A stretch of DNA of 64,000 nucleotides. Origin: Solimonas sp. SE-A11. Its GTDB lineage: Bacteria > Pseudomonadota > Gammaproteobacteria > Nevskiales > Nevskiaceae. A program made the position numbers and the translations under genes. Position 1 is the stretch's first letter. Every line of letters begins with the position of its first letter. Below are positions 25,380 to 35,711 of the stretch, piece after piece. The notes under the pieces were generated by a model. The model saw only the letters and a program-made list of their open reading frames with translations. It was not told the DNA's origin and ran no database searches. The stretch spans positions 62,001-126,000 of the forward strand of contig NZ_JAUASX010000012.1 of assembly GCF_030345715.1 (NCBI RefSeq). The letters run 5' to 3'.

Positions 25380-26506
25380 GGAGCCGGCGTGGCAGCGAAG
25401 CGGCGCAAATGGTACTCGCGGCTGCCATAGAGCGTGCCGAACGCGCTGAGCTGACGGAAGTAGTGGCCCACGTCGAGCTCTTCGGTCACGCCGATGCCGC
25501 CGTGCAGCTGCACCGCTTGCTGGGCGACGAACTTGCTGGACTGCCCCAGATAGGCTTTGGCCGCCGACACGGCGCGCCGCCGGACCGCCGGCTCGGCGCT
25601 CTCGACGCGCACGCTGGACATGACCACCATCGAGCGCGACTGCTCGACTTCGACGAACATCTCCACCAAACGATGCTGCAGCGCCTGGAAGCTGCCAATC
25701 GGCGTGCCGAACTGTTTGCGCACCTTGAGGTAATTGCCGGTGCGCTCGAGCAGCGCGTTCATCGCGCCCAGCGCCTGGGCGCAGGCGGCGACGGTGGCGT
25801 GGTCGAGCGCGGCCTCCAGCGGCGCAAAGCCGGCGTCCGCCGCGCCGATGAGCGCCGTGGCCTCGAGCCGGACCCGGTCGAGCCGGATATCGGCGGCGTA
25901 GCCTCCGCCCATCACCGGGTAGGGCTTGAGCTCGACCCCGGAGGATCCGGCGTCGACGGCGAAAAGGCTAATCCCTCCCGGCTCGCTGTCGCTGCCGGAC
26001 GTCCGGGCGCTGACGATCAGAGTGGCGGCGTTGGGCGCGTTGAGCACGCATTGCTTGCGTCCGCTCAGGACGTAGCCGTCGCCTTCGGCCTGCGCGCGCG
26101 TGGCGCAGCACGCCGGGTCCTCGGCGGAGCCCGGCTCGGCCCAGGCGACGGCGAGCTGCGCCTTACCCTCGGCCAGGCCAGCGAGCCGGCCCGCATCCGC
26201 GCCGCAGAAGCTCAGCAGGCGGCCCGGCAGCACCGCGCCGGCGACATAGGGCTCCAGCACCATGCCGCCGCCCAGAGCCTCGCAGATCAGTGATATGTCG
26301 AGCGCGCTGCCGCCAAGGCCGCCCGCGTCCTCAGGTAAGGGCAGACCGAGCCAGCCGAACTCCGCTATTTGCGACCACAGTGCGGGATCGCAGTGGCCGG
26401 GCAGCGGCAGCGTGGTTTTGTAGCGTTCGAAGCCGTAGCCCTTGAGGGCGAACCTGGTCGCGCTCTCGCGCAGCATCTTCTGTTCTTGAGAATAGGAAAA
26501 GTCCAT
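25376..26506 (-). CDS. Acyl-CoA dehydrogenase, alpha-type partner subunit
   Basis: A 376-residue divergent acyl-CoA dehydrogenase. The start MDFSYSQEQKMLRESATRFA at 26506 is the usual N-terminus. Visible: GLPLPEDAGGLGGSALDISL, VAWAEPGSAEDP, YVLSGRKQCVLNAPN, GSFQALQHRLVEMFVEVEQS and LHGGIGVTEELDVGHYFRQL. The FAD-contact loops are less conserved than in its neighbour. In actinobacterial sterol degradation such pairs form heterotetramers with one FAD-competent and one divergent subunit; the adjacent gene at 26535 is the natural partner. This is inference from arrangement. Confidence 0.85.
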   Translation of the reverse strand: MDFSYSQEQKMLRESATRFALKGYGFERYKTTLPLPGHCDPALWSQIAEFGWLGLPLPEDAGGLGGSALDISLICEALGGGMVLEPYVAGAVLPGRLLSFCGADAGRLAGLAEGKAQLAVAWAEPGSAEDPACCATRAQAEGDGYVLSGRKQCVLNAPNAATLIVSARTSGSDSEPGGISLFAVDAGSSGVELKPYPVMGGGYAADIRLDRVRLEATALIGAADAGFAPLEAALDHATVAACAQALGAMNALLERTGNYLKVRKQFGTPIGSFQALQHRLVEMFVEVEQSRSMVVMSSVRVESAEPAVRRRAVSAAKAYLGQSSKFVAQQAVQLHGGIGVTEELDVGHYFRQLSAFGTLYGSREYHLRRFAATPAP

Positions 26507-26534
26507 GAGGTGTCCTTGTGTGTGTTTGTGCGTT

Positions 26535-27689
26535 TCAGAGCTGCAGCAGCAGCTTGGCCAGGACGTTCTTCTGAATTTCGTTGGTGCCGCCGTAGATCGA
26601 GCTGGCGCGTAGGAAGTTGTAGCGCTGCGTGGCGCCCGCAAACGCTGGATCCACGTCCTCGCCCGCCGAGAGCCAGGGCAGCGCGCTGAGGCCGCCAAGC
26701 TCCATCTGGGCCTCGGAGATCGCCTGCTGTAGCTCGGTGCCCTTGATCTTTAGTCCGGAGGACTCGCTGCCCGGCGGCTGCCCCTTGGACACGCGGTCGA
26801 GCGTGCGCAGATTGGTGTACTCAAGTGCGATGAGGTCGACTTCCAATGCAGCCAGACGGCGGGCCACGGCGGGATCTCGGACCAGTACCGGATCGGCGTC
26901 CACCGCTTCGCGCAGGCGTCCGAGCTGGTAGTAGCTGTCGGCGACGCCAGCGATGCTGGTGCGCTCGTGGGTGAGCAGGTACTTGGCGAGGGTCCAGCCA
27001 TTACCCTCCTCGCCGACCAGGTTCTCCGCGGGAACGCGGACGTTGGTGAGGAAGACCTCGTTGAGGTGGTGGTGGCCGTCGATAGTGGTGATCGGCCGGA
27101 TCTCGATGCCAGGGGTGCTCATGTCGATCAGCAGGAAGGAGATGCCCTGCTGTTTGGGCACGTCGGGATTGGTTCGGACCAGGCAGAACATGAAGTTGGC
27201 CCAGTGCGCCTGCGTGGTCCAGATCTTCTGGCCGTTGACGAGGTAGTGGTCGGCCTCGCGCGTCGCCCGGGTCTTGAGTCCGGCGAGGTCCGAGCCCGCA
27301 GCCGGCTCCGAGTAGCCCTGGCACCAGAACTCCTCGCCGCGCGCGATCGGCGGCAGGTAACGCCGCTTCTGCGCCTCGTTGCCGTAGTGCATCAGCACCG
27401 GCCCGAGCATGGACAGTCCGAAGGGGCTGGACGACGGCGCGCCGGCCAGGGCCCGTTCCGTGTCGAAGATGTACCGTTGCGTGGCGGTCCAGCCGGGGCC
27501 GCCGTACTCCTTGGTCCAAGTATAGGCGAGCCAGCCCTTGGCGCCGAGCTTGCGCTCCCAGGCGAACTGCGTCTCCCTGTGGCTGGGAATGCCGATCGAC
27601 GGGCCCTCCTGCAGCGGCACGTTGTCGCGCATCCAGGCGCGGATCTCGGCGCGAAACGCCTGGTCCTCGGGGGAAAAATCAAGATTCAT
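26535..27689 (-). CDS. Acyl-CoA dehydrogenase, beta-type partner subunit
   Basis: A 384-residue enzyme with WCQGYSEPAAGSDLAGLKT, HYLVNGQKIWTTQAHWANFM and the ending SSIYGGTNEIQKNVLAKLLL, where glycine replaces the glutamate of YEGT. NLDFSPEDQAFRAEIRAWMR is a typical start. It lies 28 bases upstream of the divergent dehydrogenase and probably makes a complex with it. This subgroup is frequent in sterol, terpene and branched-chain degradation clusters. Confidence 0.9.
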   Translation of the reverse strand: MNLDFSPEDQAFRAEIRAWMRDNVPLQEGPSIGIPSHRETQFAWERKLGAKGWLAYTWTKEYGGPGWTATQRYIFDTERALAGAPSSSPFGLSMLGPVLMHYGNEAQKRRYLPPIARGEEFWCQGYSEPAAGSDLAGLKTRATREADHYLVNGQKIWTTQAHWANFMFCLVRTNPDVPKQQGISFLLIDMSTPGIEIRPITTIDGHHHLNEVFLTNVRVPAENLVGEEGNGWTLAKYLLTHERTSIAGVADSYYQLGRLREAVDADPVLVRDPAVARRLAALEVDLIALEYTNLRTLDRVSKGQPPGSESSGLKIKGTELQQAISEAQMELGGLSALPWLSAGEDVDPAFAGATQRYNFLRASSIYGGTNEIQKNVLAKLLLQL

Positions 27690-27725
27690 GGAAACTCCGT
27701 AGTGACGGGGGAATGTCGGGGGGCT

Positions 27726-28610
27726 TCAGCCGCCGGTGGGCAGCTTGCGGCGCAGGAATTCGATGACTGCGTTGCTGAAGACGTCGTTGCGTTCACCGGC
27801 GACCATGTGTCCGGCGTCCTCGACGTCGAACAGCTCGGCATGCGGAACTAGTTGCTGCAGCTCGCGCGCGCCTTCCGGGCTGACCACGTCGCTGGACCCG
27901 CCGCGCACCAGTAGGGTGGGGACGCGGATGCGCCTGGCGGCTTGCTCGCGGCGCTCCTGCTGCACCAGCGCCTCGCCGGCGCGGGAACGCGTGGCATGAT
28001 CAAGGAAGCGCGGATCCCAGTGCCAGTACCAGCGCCCGTTTTCGCGTTGCCGCAGGTTCTTGCGCAAGCCGGCGGTGCTGCGCGACTTGTGGTTCGGATT
28101 GTAGGCGGCTATCGCCTCCGCCGCTTCCTCCAGACTGGCGAAGCCGCCGACGTGCGCGCGCATGAAATCCAGCACGCGCGCCACGCCGTCGGGCTCCAGT
28201 CGCGTGGCGATGTCGACCAGCAACAGGGCGCGGGCAAAATCCGCTGGTCCCTCGCCGATCGCCAGCAGGGAGGTCAGGCCGCCCATCGAGGCGCCCACCA
28301 GCGCAGGCGGCGCGCTCAGCGAGGCGCGCACGCAGGCCAGGTCGCCGACCATTGCATCGGCGCTGTAGTCGCCGTCCGCCACCCATTGGCTGTCGCCGTG
28401 ACCGCGGGCGTCCAAGGCAATCGCCAGAAAGCCGGCTTGCGCCAGCCGCAGTGCGGTGCCGGCCCAGGCGTGGCGCGTCTGGCCGCCGCCGTGTAGCAGA
28501 ATGATCGGCGGCGCCTGCGCGGAGCCGGCCAGGTCGGCGACGAGGATGTTGCCGTTGTGGCCCACAAATTCGGTCGCACGCAGAGATGTTGAGGGAGTTT
28601 GATCGAGCAC
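27726..28610 (-). CDS. Alpha/beta hydrolase
   Basis: A 294-residue alpha/beta-hydrolase fold protein. Visible: oxyanion region ILLHGGGQTRHAWAG, LDARGHGDSQWV, the nucleophile elbow VGASMGGLTSL, the acidic segment VRGGSSDVVSPEGARELQ and the catalytic histidine in VEDAGHMVAGER. The fold gives esterase, thioesterase, lactonase or C-C hydrolase possibilities; next to CoA enzymes a thioesterase or lactonase would fit, and a lactonase could serve the Baeyer-Villiger-type enzyme at 51893. The start is uncertain: GTG at 28610 is chosen because earlier codons run into the neighbouring methyltransferase gene. Confidence 0.8.
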   Translation of the reverse strand: MLDQTPSTSLRATEFVGHNGNILVADLAGSAQAPPIILLHGGGQTRHAWAGTALRLAQAGFLAIALDARGHGDSQWVADGDYSADAMVGDLACVRASLSAPPALVGASMGGLTSLLAIGEGPADFARALLLVDIATRLEPDGVARVLDFMRAHVGGFASLEEAAEAIAAYNPNHKSRSTAGLRKNLRQRENGRWYWHWDPRFLDHATRSRAGEALVQQERREQAARRIRVPTLLVRGGSSDVVSPEGARELQQLVPHAELFDVEDAGHMVAGERNDVFSNAVIEFLRRKLPTGG

Positions 28611-28636
28611 AGCCCGTTGCCGGTGGAAGTGAAGTA

Positions 28637-29248
28637 TCAGAGAGGAACCGCGATGCCGGTGTAGAAGTAACCAAGTAGACGCGGGGCTTGAACGAATCCC
28701 TGCCAGCCTTCCTGGATGCGGAAGCCGCCGCGCTCCACCAGAGCGTCGATCGGGCGGTTGAGATGACATCCGCCGCCAAGCAGCTTCCAGTAGGGAGTGA
28801 GGCGATCCTGCCATCGCCGCAGGCCAGGATTGGGTGCGGCCCCGTGTTCGGCGAACAGCAACTGCCCTCCGGGTTTGAGGGCACGCCGCATCTCCGCCAG
28901 CGCTGCAATGGGATCCGGAATCGTGCACAGGCTGAAGGTGCAGACCACGCAGTCGAAGCTGCGGTCATCCACCGGAATGCGCTCGGCTGACAGCGGCAAG
29001 GCCTGAAGCTCGATGCCTTGCTCCTGCGCGCGCCGCACGGCCCTGGGATGCAGGCCCGGATCAACGCCGCAGACGCAGCTGACGCGTCCGGCTGCATAGT
29101 GCGGCAGATTGCGCCCGGTGCCCACGCCGATTTCCAGTACGCGCCCCTGCGCCCGGGGAACCAGTCGCCTGCGCTCGTCTTCGAAGGTCGGGAGGCCGCA
29201 AACCGCATCGATCAGATAGGGCAGGACGTGGCGTTCGTAGAGATTCAT
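28637..29248 (-). CDS. Class I SAM-dependent methyltransferase
   Basis: A 203-residue protein with motif I VLEIGVGTGRNLPHYA, motif II-type SFDCVVCTFSLCTI and LKPGGQLLFAEHG, like UbiE and related small-molecule methyltransferases. The ATG at 29248 (MNLYERHVLPYLIDAVCGLP) gives the usual family start. It lies between a hydrolase and an acyl-CoA dehydrogenase on the same strand. Its substrate, possibly a lipid or quinone-like compound, is unknown. Confidence 0.82.
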   Translation of the reverse strand: MNLYERHVLPYLIDAVCGLPTFEDERRRLVPRAQGRVLEIGVGTGRNLPHYAAGRVSCVCGVDPGLHPRAVRRAQEQGIELQALPLSAERIPVDDRSFDCVVCTFSLCTIPDPIAALAEMRRALKPGGQLLFAEHGAAPNPGLRRWQDRLTPYWKLLGGGCHLNRPIDALVERGGFRIQEGWQGFVQAPRLLGYFYTGIAVPL

Positions 29249-29357
29249 GCCGGCGCAGCCTCCCCAGGCGACCGTACAGCGCGCGAAGAATTGCACGTCC
29301 TGTGCATTTCTTCCGGCCCTTCCGGGCCGGTCCGAGAGATCAAATAATCACGAGTGC

Positions 29358-30523
<1,166 letters not shown>

Positions 30524-30527
<4 letters not shown>

Positions 30528-31348
30528 ATTGAGAAGCCGCCGCCGCAGACCAGCACTTGTCCGCTGACGTAGTTGGACTCCGGGATGCAGAACAGGTACA
30601 CCGAGCCTGCCGCCTCAGTCGGCGTACCGGCGCGGCCAAGCGGCACGGTGGCTTCCATCGTCTTGAGCAGGTCGGGATTGACGCCGACCTTGATCTTGCG
30701 ACCTTCAACGTCAATGCTCGCATCGCTGCCGGCCGCAGCCTCGGTCAGGCGTGTCTTGATGAGGCCGAAGGCCACACAGTTGACGTTGACCTTGTAGCGG
30801 CCCCATTCCTTGGACATCGCCTTGGTCAGGCCGATGATCGCCGCCTTGCCGGCGGAATAATTGGCCTGGCCTGCGTTGCCGCCAGTGCCGGCGATCGACG
30901 AAATGTTGACGACCTTGCGGAACACCTCGCGCCCTTCCATGGCTTCCTTCTTGGTCTGCACGCGCAGGTACTCGGACGCGGCGCGCAGAATCTGGAACGG
31001 AGCGGTCACGTGCACGTCCATGATGGCGTGCCACTGCTCGTCGGTCATCTTGTGGATGACGTTGTCCCAGGTGTAGCCGGCGTTGTTGACGATGATGTCG
31101 AGTCCGTCCAGTTGCTCGATGGCGGTGTTGACGAAGCGCTCGGCGAAGCCCTTTTCGGTCACGCTGCCGGAGCAGGCGACGGCCTTTCGGCCCATCGCGC
31201 GGATTGCAGCGACGGTTTCCTCGGCGGGCCCTGCATCGAGATCGTTGACGACCAGGTTGGCGCCTTCCGAGGCGAGCTTGAGCGCTATTTCACGGCCGAT
31301 ACCACGGCCAGATCCGGTGACCAGAGCCACCTTGCCTTCGAGTTTCAT
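30524..31348 (-). CDS. SDR oxidoreductase (3-hydroxyacyl-CoA dehydrogenase/FabG-like)
   Basis: A 274-residue short-chain dehydrogenase. The nucleotide motif TGSGRGIG is at residues 11-18, the NNAG motif in IIVNNAGYTWD, the catalytic serine in VVNISSIAG and Tyr-Lys in YSAGKAA. An insertion rich in charged residues (DVEGRKIKVGVNPDL) sits before the C-terminus. Given its MaoC and thiolase neighbours, NAD(P)-dependent oxidation of a 3-hydroxyacyl-CoA is the likely role. Confidence 0.88.
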
Positions 31349-31380
31349 GATTTCTGATTCCTGTCTGAAATTGGGACGGG

Positions 31381-31800
31381 TTACTTCAGCGCGACCAGCG
31401 CGTCGCCGGAGAGCTTCAGCTCACCCCTGTCATCGACGACGCCAATCTCGAGCTTTACGACCTGTTCGCCATTGCGTTCTAGTTTCTCCACCACCTTGCC
31501 GCCGCAGGTGAGCTTGGCGCCGATCGGTGTGATCGCCGAGAAGCGAACCGCGTAATGCCGAAGCTGCGTCTGCGGCGCCCAGTTGGTGAGGAAGCGCCCG
31601 AGGTAGGCCATCGACAGCATGCCGTGCGCGAATACGTCCGGCATTCCGGCGGTCTTGGCAAAATCCAGATCGATGTGGATCGGGTTGTGATCGCCCGAGG
31701 CGCCAGCAAACAAGGCCAGTGTGGTGCGCGTGATGCGCGGCAGCTTCAGCGTCGGCAGATCGTCGCCGACCTTGACCTGATCGAACGTGGGGACGCTCAT
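31381..31800 (-). CDS. MaoC-family hydratase, catalytic subunit
   Basis: A 139-residue hotdog protein. The hydratase-2 motif with catalytic Asp and His is present in ASGDHNPIHIDLDFAKTAGM, followed by FAHGMLSMAYLG. It would hydrate an enoyl-CoA to the (R)-3-hydroxyacyl-CoA. The start overlaps the stop of the upstream hotdog gene (31797-31800), so a heterodimer like the split MaoC enzymes of lipid and sterol degradation is likely. Confidence 0.88.
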   Translation of the reverse strand: MSVPTFDQVKVGDDLPTLKLPRITRTTLALFAGASGDHNPIHIDLDFAKTAGMPDVFAHGMLSMAYLGRFLTNWAPQTQLRHYAVRFSAITPIGAKLTCGGKVVEKLERNGEQVVKLEIGVVDDRGELKLSGDALVALK

Positions 31801-32255
31801 GCCGAATTCTCCTTATGGTTGCGGGCCACGATGACGCTGCGGGCTTCCATTACCTTGACGCCGTTCCGGTCGGTGATGACGGAGTCCTTCACGATGAATT
31901 CGAGTGCGCCGCCTTTCTTGTGGTAGATGTCGGCAATGCGCGAGTCCACTTTCAGCACGTCGCCGGCACAAACCTGCGCGTGGTAAGTGAAACTCTGTTC
32001 GCCGTGCAGGATGTTGCCGATGGGTACGCCAAGTTCGTCGAGCAGCGTGAACATGATCCCGGCATCCAGGTCCGCGGCCATGAGGAAGGTCGGCGGCACC
32101 GGCAGGCTGCGGTAGCCCGCCGCCTTGGCCGCAGCCTCATCGAGGTATTCGGGCCGGGTTTCACCGGTGGCCTTGGCGAAGAAGCGCAGGCGCCCCTTCT
32201 CCGCCTCGAAAGTGGTGCTCGGCAACTGGCGGCCGATGTGCTTGGTATCGATCAT
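31797..32255 (-). CDS. MaoC-family hydratase, N-terminal-domain type subunit
   Basis: A 152-residue hotdog protein of the MaoC_dehydrat_N type: IGRQLPSTTFEAEKGRLRFF, AKATGETRPEYLDEAAAK and PPTFLMAADLDAGIMF. It lacks the D-x4-H catalytic motif, so it is probably the substrate-binding partner of the downstream MaoC protein. The ATG at 32255 has GGAGGGCC-type spacing upstream and lies 14 bases after the thiolase stop. Confidence 0.85.
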   Translation of the reverse strand: MIDTKHIGRQLPSTTFEAEKGRLRFFAKATGETRPEYLDEAAAKAAGYRSLPVPPTFLMAADLDAGIMFTLLDELGVPIGNILHGEQSFTYHAQVCAGDVLKVDSRIADIYHKKGGALEFIVKDSVITDRNGVKVMEARSVIVARNHKENSA

Positions 32256-32269
32256 GGAGGCCCTCCCTT

Positions 32270-33448
32270 TCAGACCTGGTACATCGTCACGACGCAGGCG
32301 CCACCCAGGCCCAGGTTGTGCTGCAGCGCCGTGCGAGCACCCTTGACCTGGCGCGCCTCGGCCGTGCCGCGCAGGTGCTGGACCAGCTCGGTGCACTGGG
32401 CCAGGCCGGTGGCACCCAGCGGATGGCCCTTGGACAGCAGGCCGCCGGAGGGATTGGTCACGACGCGACCGCCGTAGGTGTTGTCGCCGTCGTTCACCAT
32501 CTTCTCGGCGCCGCCATCCGGCGCCAGGCGCAGGGCCTCGTAGGTGAGCAGTTCATTGGTCGCGAAACAGTCGTGCAGCTCGACGACGCTGACGTCCTTG
32601 GGATCAACGCCGGAGGCGGCGTAGACCTGGTCGCCGGCGGCGCGCGCCATGTCGAAACCGACGAGCTGCATCATGTTGCGCGCCTCGAAGGTCTCCGGCG
32701 TGTCGGTGGTCATGGCCTGCGCAACGATCTTCACGCGCGAGTCCAGACCATGCTGCTTGGCGAACTTCTCCGAGCAGACGATTGCGGCCGCCGCGCCGCA
32801 GGTGGGCGGGCAGGCCATCAGGCGCGTCATCGGCCCGATCAGGACCGGCGAGGCCATGACTTCCTCTACCGTTACTTCCTTGCGGAACAGGGCTACGGGG
32901 TTGTTCATGGCGTGGCGGCTGGCCTTGGCGCGAATCTTCGCGAAGGTCTCGGCCTTGGTACCGTATTTTTCCATGTGTGCCATGCCGGCGCCGCCGAAGT
33001 AGCGGATTGCGAGCGGCACGTCCGGCTGGCCGACCAGTTCGTCGCAAACCGTGTCGAAGGGCTGGAAGGGGCTCGGCCGGTCATGGAAGTACGAACCCAG
33101 CGCGCCCGGTTTCATCTGCTCGAAGCCGAGCGCGATCACGCAGTCCGCTGCGCCGCTCTGCACGGCCTGGCGCGCAAGAAACAGCGCAGTGGATCCCGTC
33201 GAGCAGTTGTTGTTGACGTTGATCACCGGGATGCCGGTCATGCCCACCGGGTACAGCGCACGCTGCCCGCAGGTGGAATCGCCGTACACATAGCCGACGT
33301 AGGCCTGCTGCACGAGCTTGTAATCGACGCCCGCATCGGCCAGCGCGCGGCGGGCCGCTTCGGAGCCCATGTCGTAATACGGTTCGGAAGTGCCCGGCTT
33401 GGTGAAGGGCACCATGCCCACGCCGGCAACAACGACGGTTTGACTCAT
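32270..33448 (-). CDS. SCP-x/Ltp-type thiolase
   Basis: A 392-residue thiolase of the sterol-carrier-protein-x (lipid-transfer) group. Visible: nucleophile cysteine in VNNNCSTGSTALFLARQAV, VELHDCFATNELLTYEALRL, the His motif SKGHPLGATGLAQCTE and the second cysteine in NLGLGGACVVTMY. The start MSQTVVVAGVGMVPFTKPG at 33448 is the typical N-terminus. It would cleave a 3-ketoacyl-CoA, or perform a retro-aldol-like step as Ltp2 does, at the end of the MaoC/SDR sequence beside it. Confidence 0.9.
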   Translation of the reverse strand: MSQTVVVAGVGMVPFTKPGTSEPYYDMGSEAARRALADAGVDYKLVQQAYVGYVYGDSTCGQRALYPVGMTGIPVINVNNNCSTGSTALFLARQAVQSGAADCVIALGFEQMKPGALGSYFHDRPSPFQPFDTVCDELVGQPDVPLAIRYFGGAGMAHMEKYGTKAETFAKIRAKASRHAMNNPVALFRKEVTVEEVMASPVLIGPMTRLMACPPTCGAAAAIVCSEKFAKQHGLDSRVKIVAQAMTTDTPETFEARNMMQLVGFDMARAAGDQVYAASGVDPKDVSVVELHDCFATNELLTYEALRLAPDGGAEKMVNDGDNTYGGRVVTNPSGGLLSKGHPLGATGLAQCTELVQHLRGTAEARQVKGARTALQHNLGLGGACVVTMYQV

Positions 33449-33559
33449 TAGGTTAAGCTCCAAGGGGTTGAGTTGGACGAGGATGACGCGAAGAAAGGAG
33501 ACCTCTATGCCGAGGCCAATGGCGGAACCATGAAGGGGGGAGGCTCCGCGAAACAAGAC

Positions 33560-35014
33560 TCAGGCGAACCAGCGCAATGTCAGGGCAATCAGGCGCTTCA
33601 CGCGCGCGGTGTAGGGCGGGTAGAACAGCTTCACCAGCCCAATCCGCGTGTCCGCGATCGCCCGCGCGTGCGAGAACGAGCGAAAGCCGTATTCGCCATG
33701 CGTGCTGCCCAGTCCGGAATTGTTGACGCCGCCGAAAGGCAGCAGGGGGTGGAGGGCATGCACGACGGTGTTGTTGGTGCAGACGCCTCCCGAGGAAGTC
33801 CGGTCGAGGACTCGGCGGACGCGCGTGCGATCCCGGCACCAGACGTACAGCGCCAGCGGCTTTTCACCGGCATTGATGCGGTCGATGACCTCGTCGAGTT
33901 CGCCGAACCGGATCACCGGCAGCAGGGGGCCGAAAATCTCCTCCCGCAGGATCGCGGCGTCCGCGGGTACCCGCTCGAGGATGGTCGGCGAGATGTAGCA
34001 ATGCTCTTCGCGCACGTCGCCGCCAGCGACGACGGTGGCGCCGCGTTCGCGTGCATCATCCAGCAGCCGGCGAACGCGCGAGGTGTGGCGTGCATTGACG
34101 ATGCGGGCAAGGTCGGGCGAGCGGAAACGCGCCTCGTCGTCCTGTCCGAATACCTCGGTGAGACGTTCGCGCAGAAGATCCACAAACTCGTCAGCGACTG
34201 ATTGGTGCACGAACAGGTGGTCGGGAGCGATGCACGTCTGGCCGTTGTTCATGAACTTGGACCAGCACACGTTTTGAGCAGCGGCCTTCAGATCGGCGCT
34301 GGCATCGACGATGGTCGGGCTCTTGCCGCCGAGTTCCAACGTAACGCTAGTCAGATGCTTGGACGCGGCGGCCATCACCACCTTGCCCAGGGTCGGAGCG
34401 CCGGTAAAGAAGATGTGGTCGAACGGCAGATCTAGCAGGGCCTTGGCGACTTCGGCGTCGCCTTGGAACAGGGCCACCTCGTCGACGGCGAAAGTCCGGT
34501 CGACGATCTTCTGCATGACCGACGACAGGTTTGGCGTCATCTCCGAGGGCTTGATGATGGCCGTGTTTCCGGCGGCCAGCGCCAGCACCAGTGGGCAGAA
34601 GGTCAGGTTCACCGGGTAGTTCCACGGCGAAATGATCAGGCAGCGCCCGCGCGGCTGGTACTCAATGCGTCCCCGGGTCCCGGCCATCAGCGGCGAGAAG
34701 CCGGCACGCGTGGGCTTCATCCAGCGCCTGAGCTTGCGAATGGCCATGTTGGCTTCCGAGACGACGGTGAACAGCTCGGTCAGGTCCACCTCCACCTCGG
34801 GCTTGCGGAAGTCTGCCGCGGCGGCGCGGCGTATATCGTCGGCCGCCGCCTGCACGGCGTCACGCAGCTTGCGGATGCGGGCAATGCGCTCCTCCGCGGT
34901 CGATTCACGCCATCTCAGTGCGGTGGCGCGCTGGGATTCGAAGACGCGATGGATCGGTATGGCTTCCGGGATTGCCGCGGGCTCTGCGATGCGAATAGGG
35001 CTGAGTGCTTTCAT
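33560..35014 (-). CDS. Coniferyl-aldehyde-dehydrogenase-like ALDH
   Basis: A 484-residue aldehyde dehydrogenase. Catalytic residues: Glu in VTLELGGKSPTIV and Cys in NNGQTCIAPDHLFV; the NAD-binding part has ISPWNYPVNLTFCPLVLALA and FTGAPTLGKVVM. It matches the CalB-like class that takes long or aromatic aldehydes to acids. The C-terminus is long and basic (VKRLIALTLRWFA), which could associate with membrane. It would oxidise the aldehyde made by the quinohaemoprotein dehydrogenase. A CAAACGTTTG palindrome lies 83 bases upstream. Confidence 0.9.
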   Translation of the reverse strand: MKALSPIRIAEPAAIPEAIPIHRVFESQRATALRWRESTAEERIARIRKLRDAVQAAADDIRRAAAADFRKPEVEVDLTELFTVVSEANMAIRKLRRWMKPTRAGFSPLMAGTRGRIEYQPRGRCLIISPWNYPVNLTFCPLVLALAAGNTAIIKPSEMTPNLSSVMQKIVDRTFAVDEVALFQGDAEVAKALLDLPFDHIFFTGAPTLGKVVMAAASKHLTSVTLELGGKSPTIVDASADLKAAAQNVCWSKFMNNGQTCIAPDHLFVHQSVADEFVDLLRERLTEVFGQDDEARFRSPDLARIVNARHTSRVRRLLDDARERGATVVAGGDVREEHCYISPTILERVPADAAILREEIFGPLLPVIRFGELDEVIDRINAGEKPLALYVWCRDRTRVRRVLDRTSSGGVCTNNTVVHALHPLLPFGGVNNSGLGSTHGEYGFRSFSHARAIADTRIGLVKLFYPPYTARVKRLIALTLRWFA

Positions 35015-35096
35015 GATCGCCGCTCCTCAACGAGAAATTTTTCAGACTGCAGCACGGGGTATCGGAATATGTATCAGCCCGGGCGAAGTTGTCAAC

Positions 35097-35106
35097 CAAA
35101 CGTTTG
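35097..35106. promoter_or_regulatory. Palindrome upstream of aldehyde dehydrogenase gene
   Basis: CAAACGTTTG, a perfect palindrome within AACCAAACGTTTGTTA, lies in the 5' region of the aldehyde dehydrogenase gene. The same ten bases recur at 40050-40059, upstream of the enoyl-CoA hydratase relic. Confidence 0.45.
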
Positions 35107-35169
35107 TTATGTAATTGATCCTCCTTGAAGGGAGGTGTCGGGCCTGCGTACTCCAGGTCCATGTCCGCA

Positions 35170-35580
35170 GCCGGTCGTTTCGCGGTCTCTATGGCCGGCT
35201 ATGTACGTTCTCCGCTGGATCGACCAGCAGGGAAAGTGGGCCGGGTTTCTGGGTCGGGTGGAGTCCCTGGTGGACTGGGGGGCGCTTCGAGCCGTACTTG
35301 AAAGGGTTGTACGGCAAGACCGGCAAGCCCTCGCACCCGCCGCTGATGGCCTTCAAGATGCTGCTGTTACAGCAGCGAGCTGATACGTGCGGGCATCACC
35401 TCGGCCCAGCCACATGACAGCACCCAGATCGACGCACTGCTGAGCCAGGATCTTTGCCGACTGAAAGCAGCGTCGCGCCTGCGGTGGGGACGCTATGTCG
35501 GCTTGGCGCGCAACACCTTGCACCTACACTGCCGTGGCGCACAATCTTAGACGCTGGCAGTTCCTGGCGCAGGCGTAGTG
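35170..35580 (+). pseudogene. Decayed IS5-like transposase
   Basis: The front part reads FLGRVESLVDWGALRAVL and, after a frame change, KGLYGKTGKPSHPPLMAFKM LLLQQ, the start of an IS5-type transposase. The middle is lost. The end reads RLRWGRYVGLARNTLHLH and, one frame over, VAHNLRRWQFLAQA followed by a stop. Frameshifts and the deletion rule out activity. The interval to 35711 holds nothing else that I can support. Confidence 0.7.
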
Positions 35581-35711
35581 CGTCCACAGGGCGGGAATCG
35601 AGCCGATTCCCGCCTTTCGGGCATTCTGGCGCCTTCCGAAGTCATGAAAAACCCCCGCCCGCCGTGCCCTCGCTCCGCAGAGGATGGTTATGCAGGGGTT
35701 TTCTTAATAAG

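Noticed and set aside
28000-29208. Long minus-strand frame covering methyltransferase and hydrolase genes
   Set aside because: It is out of frame with both recognised proteins.
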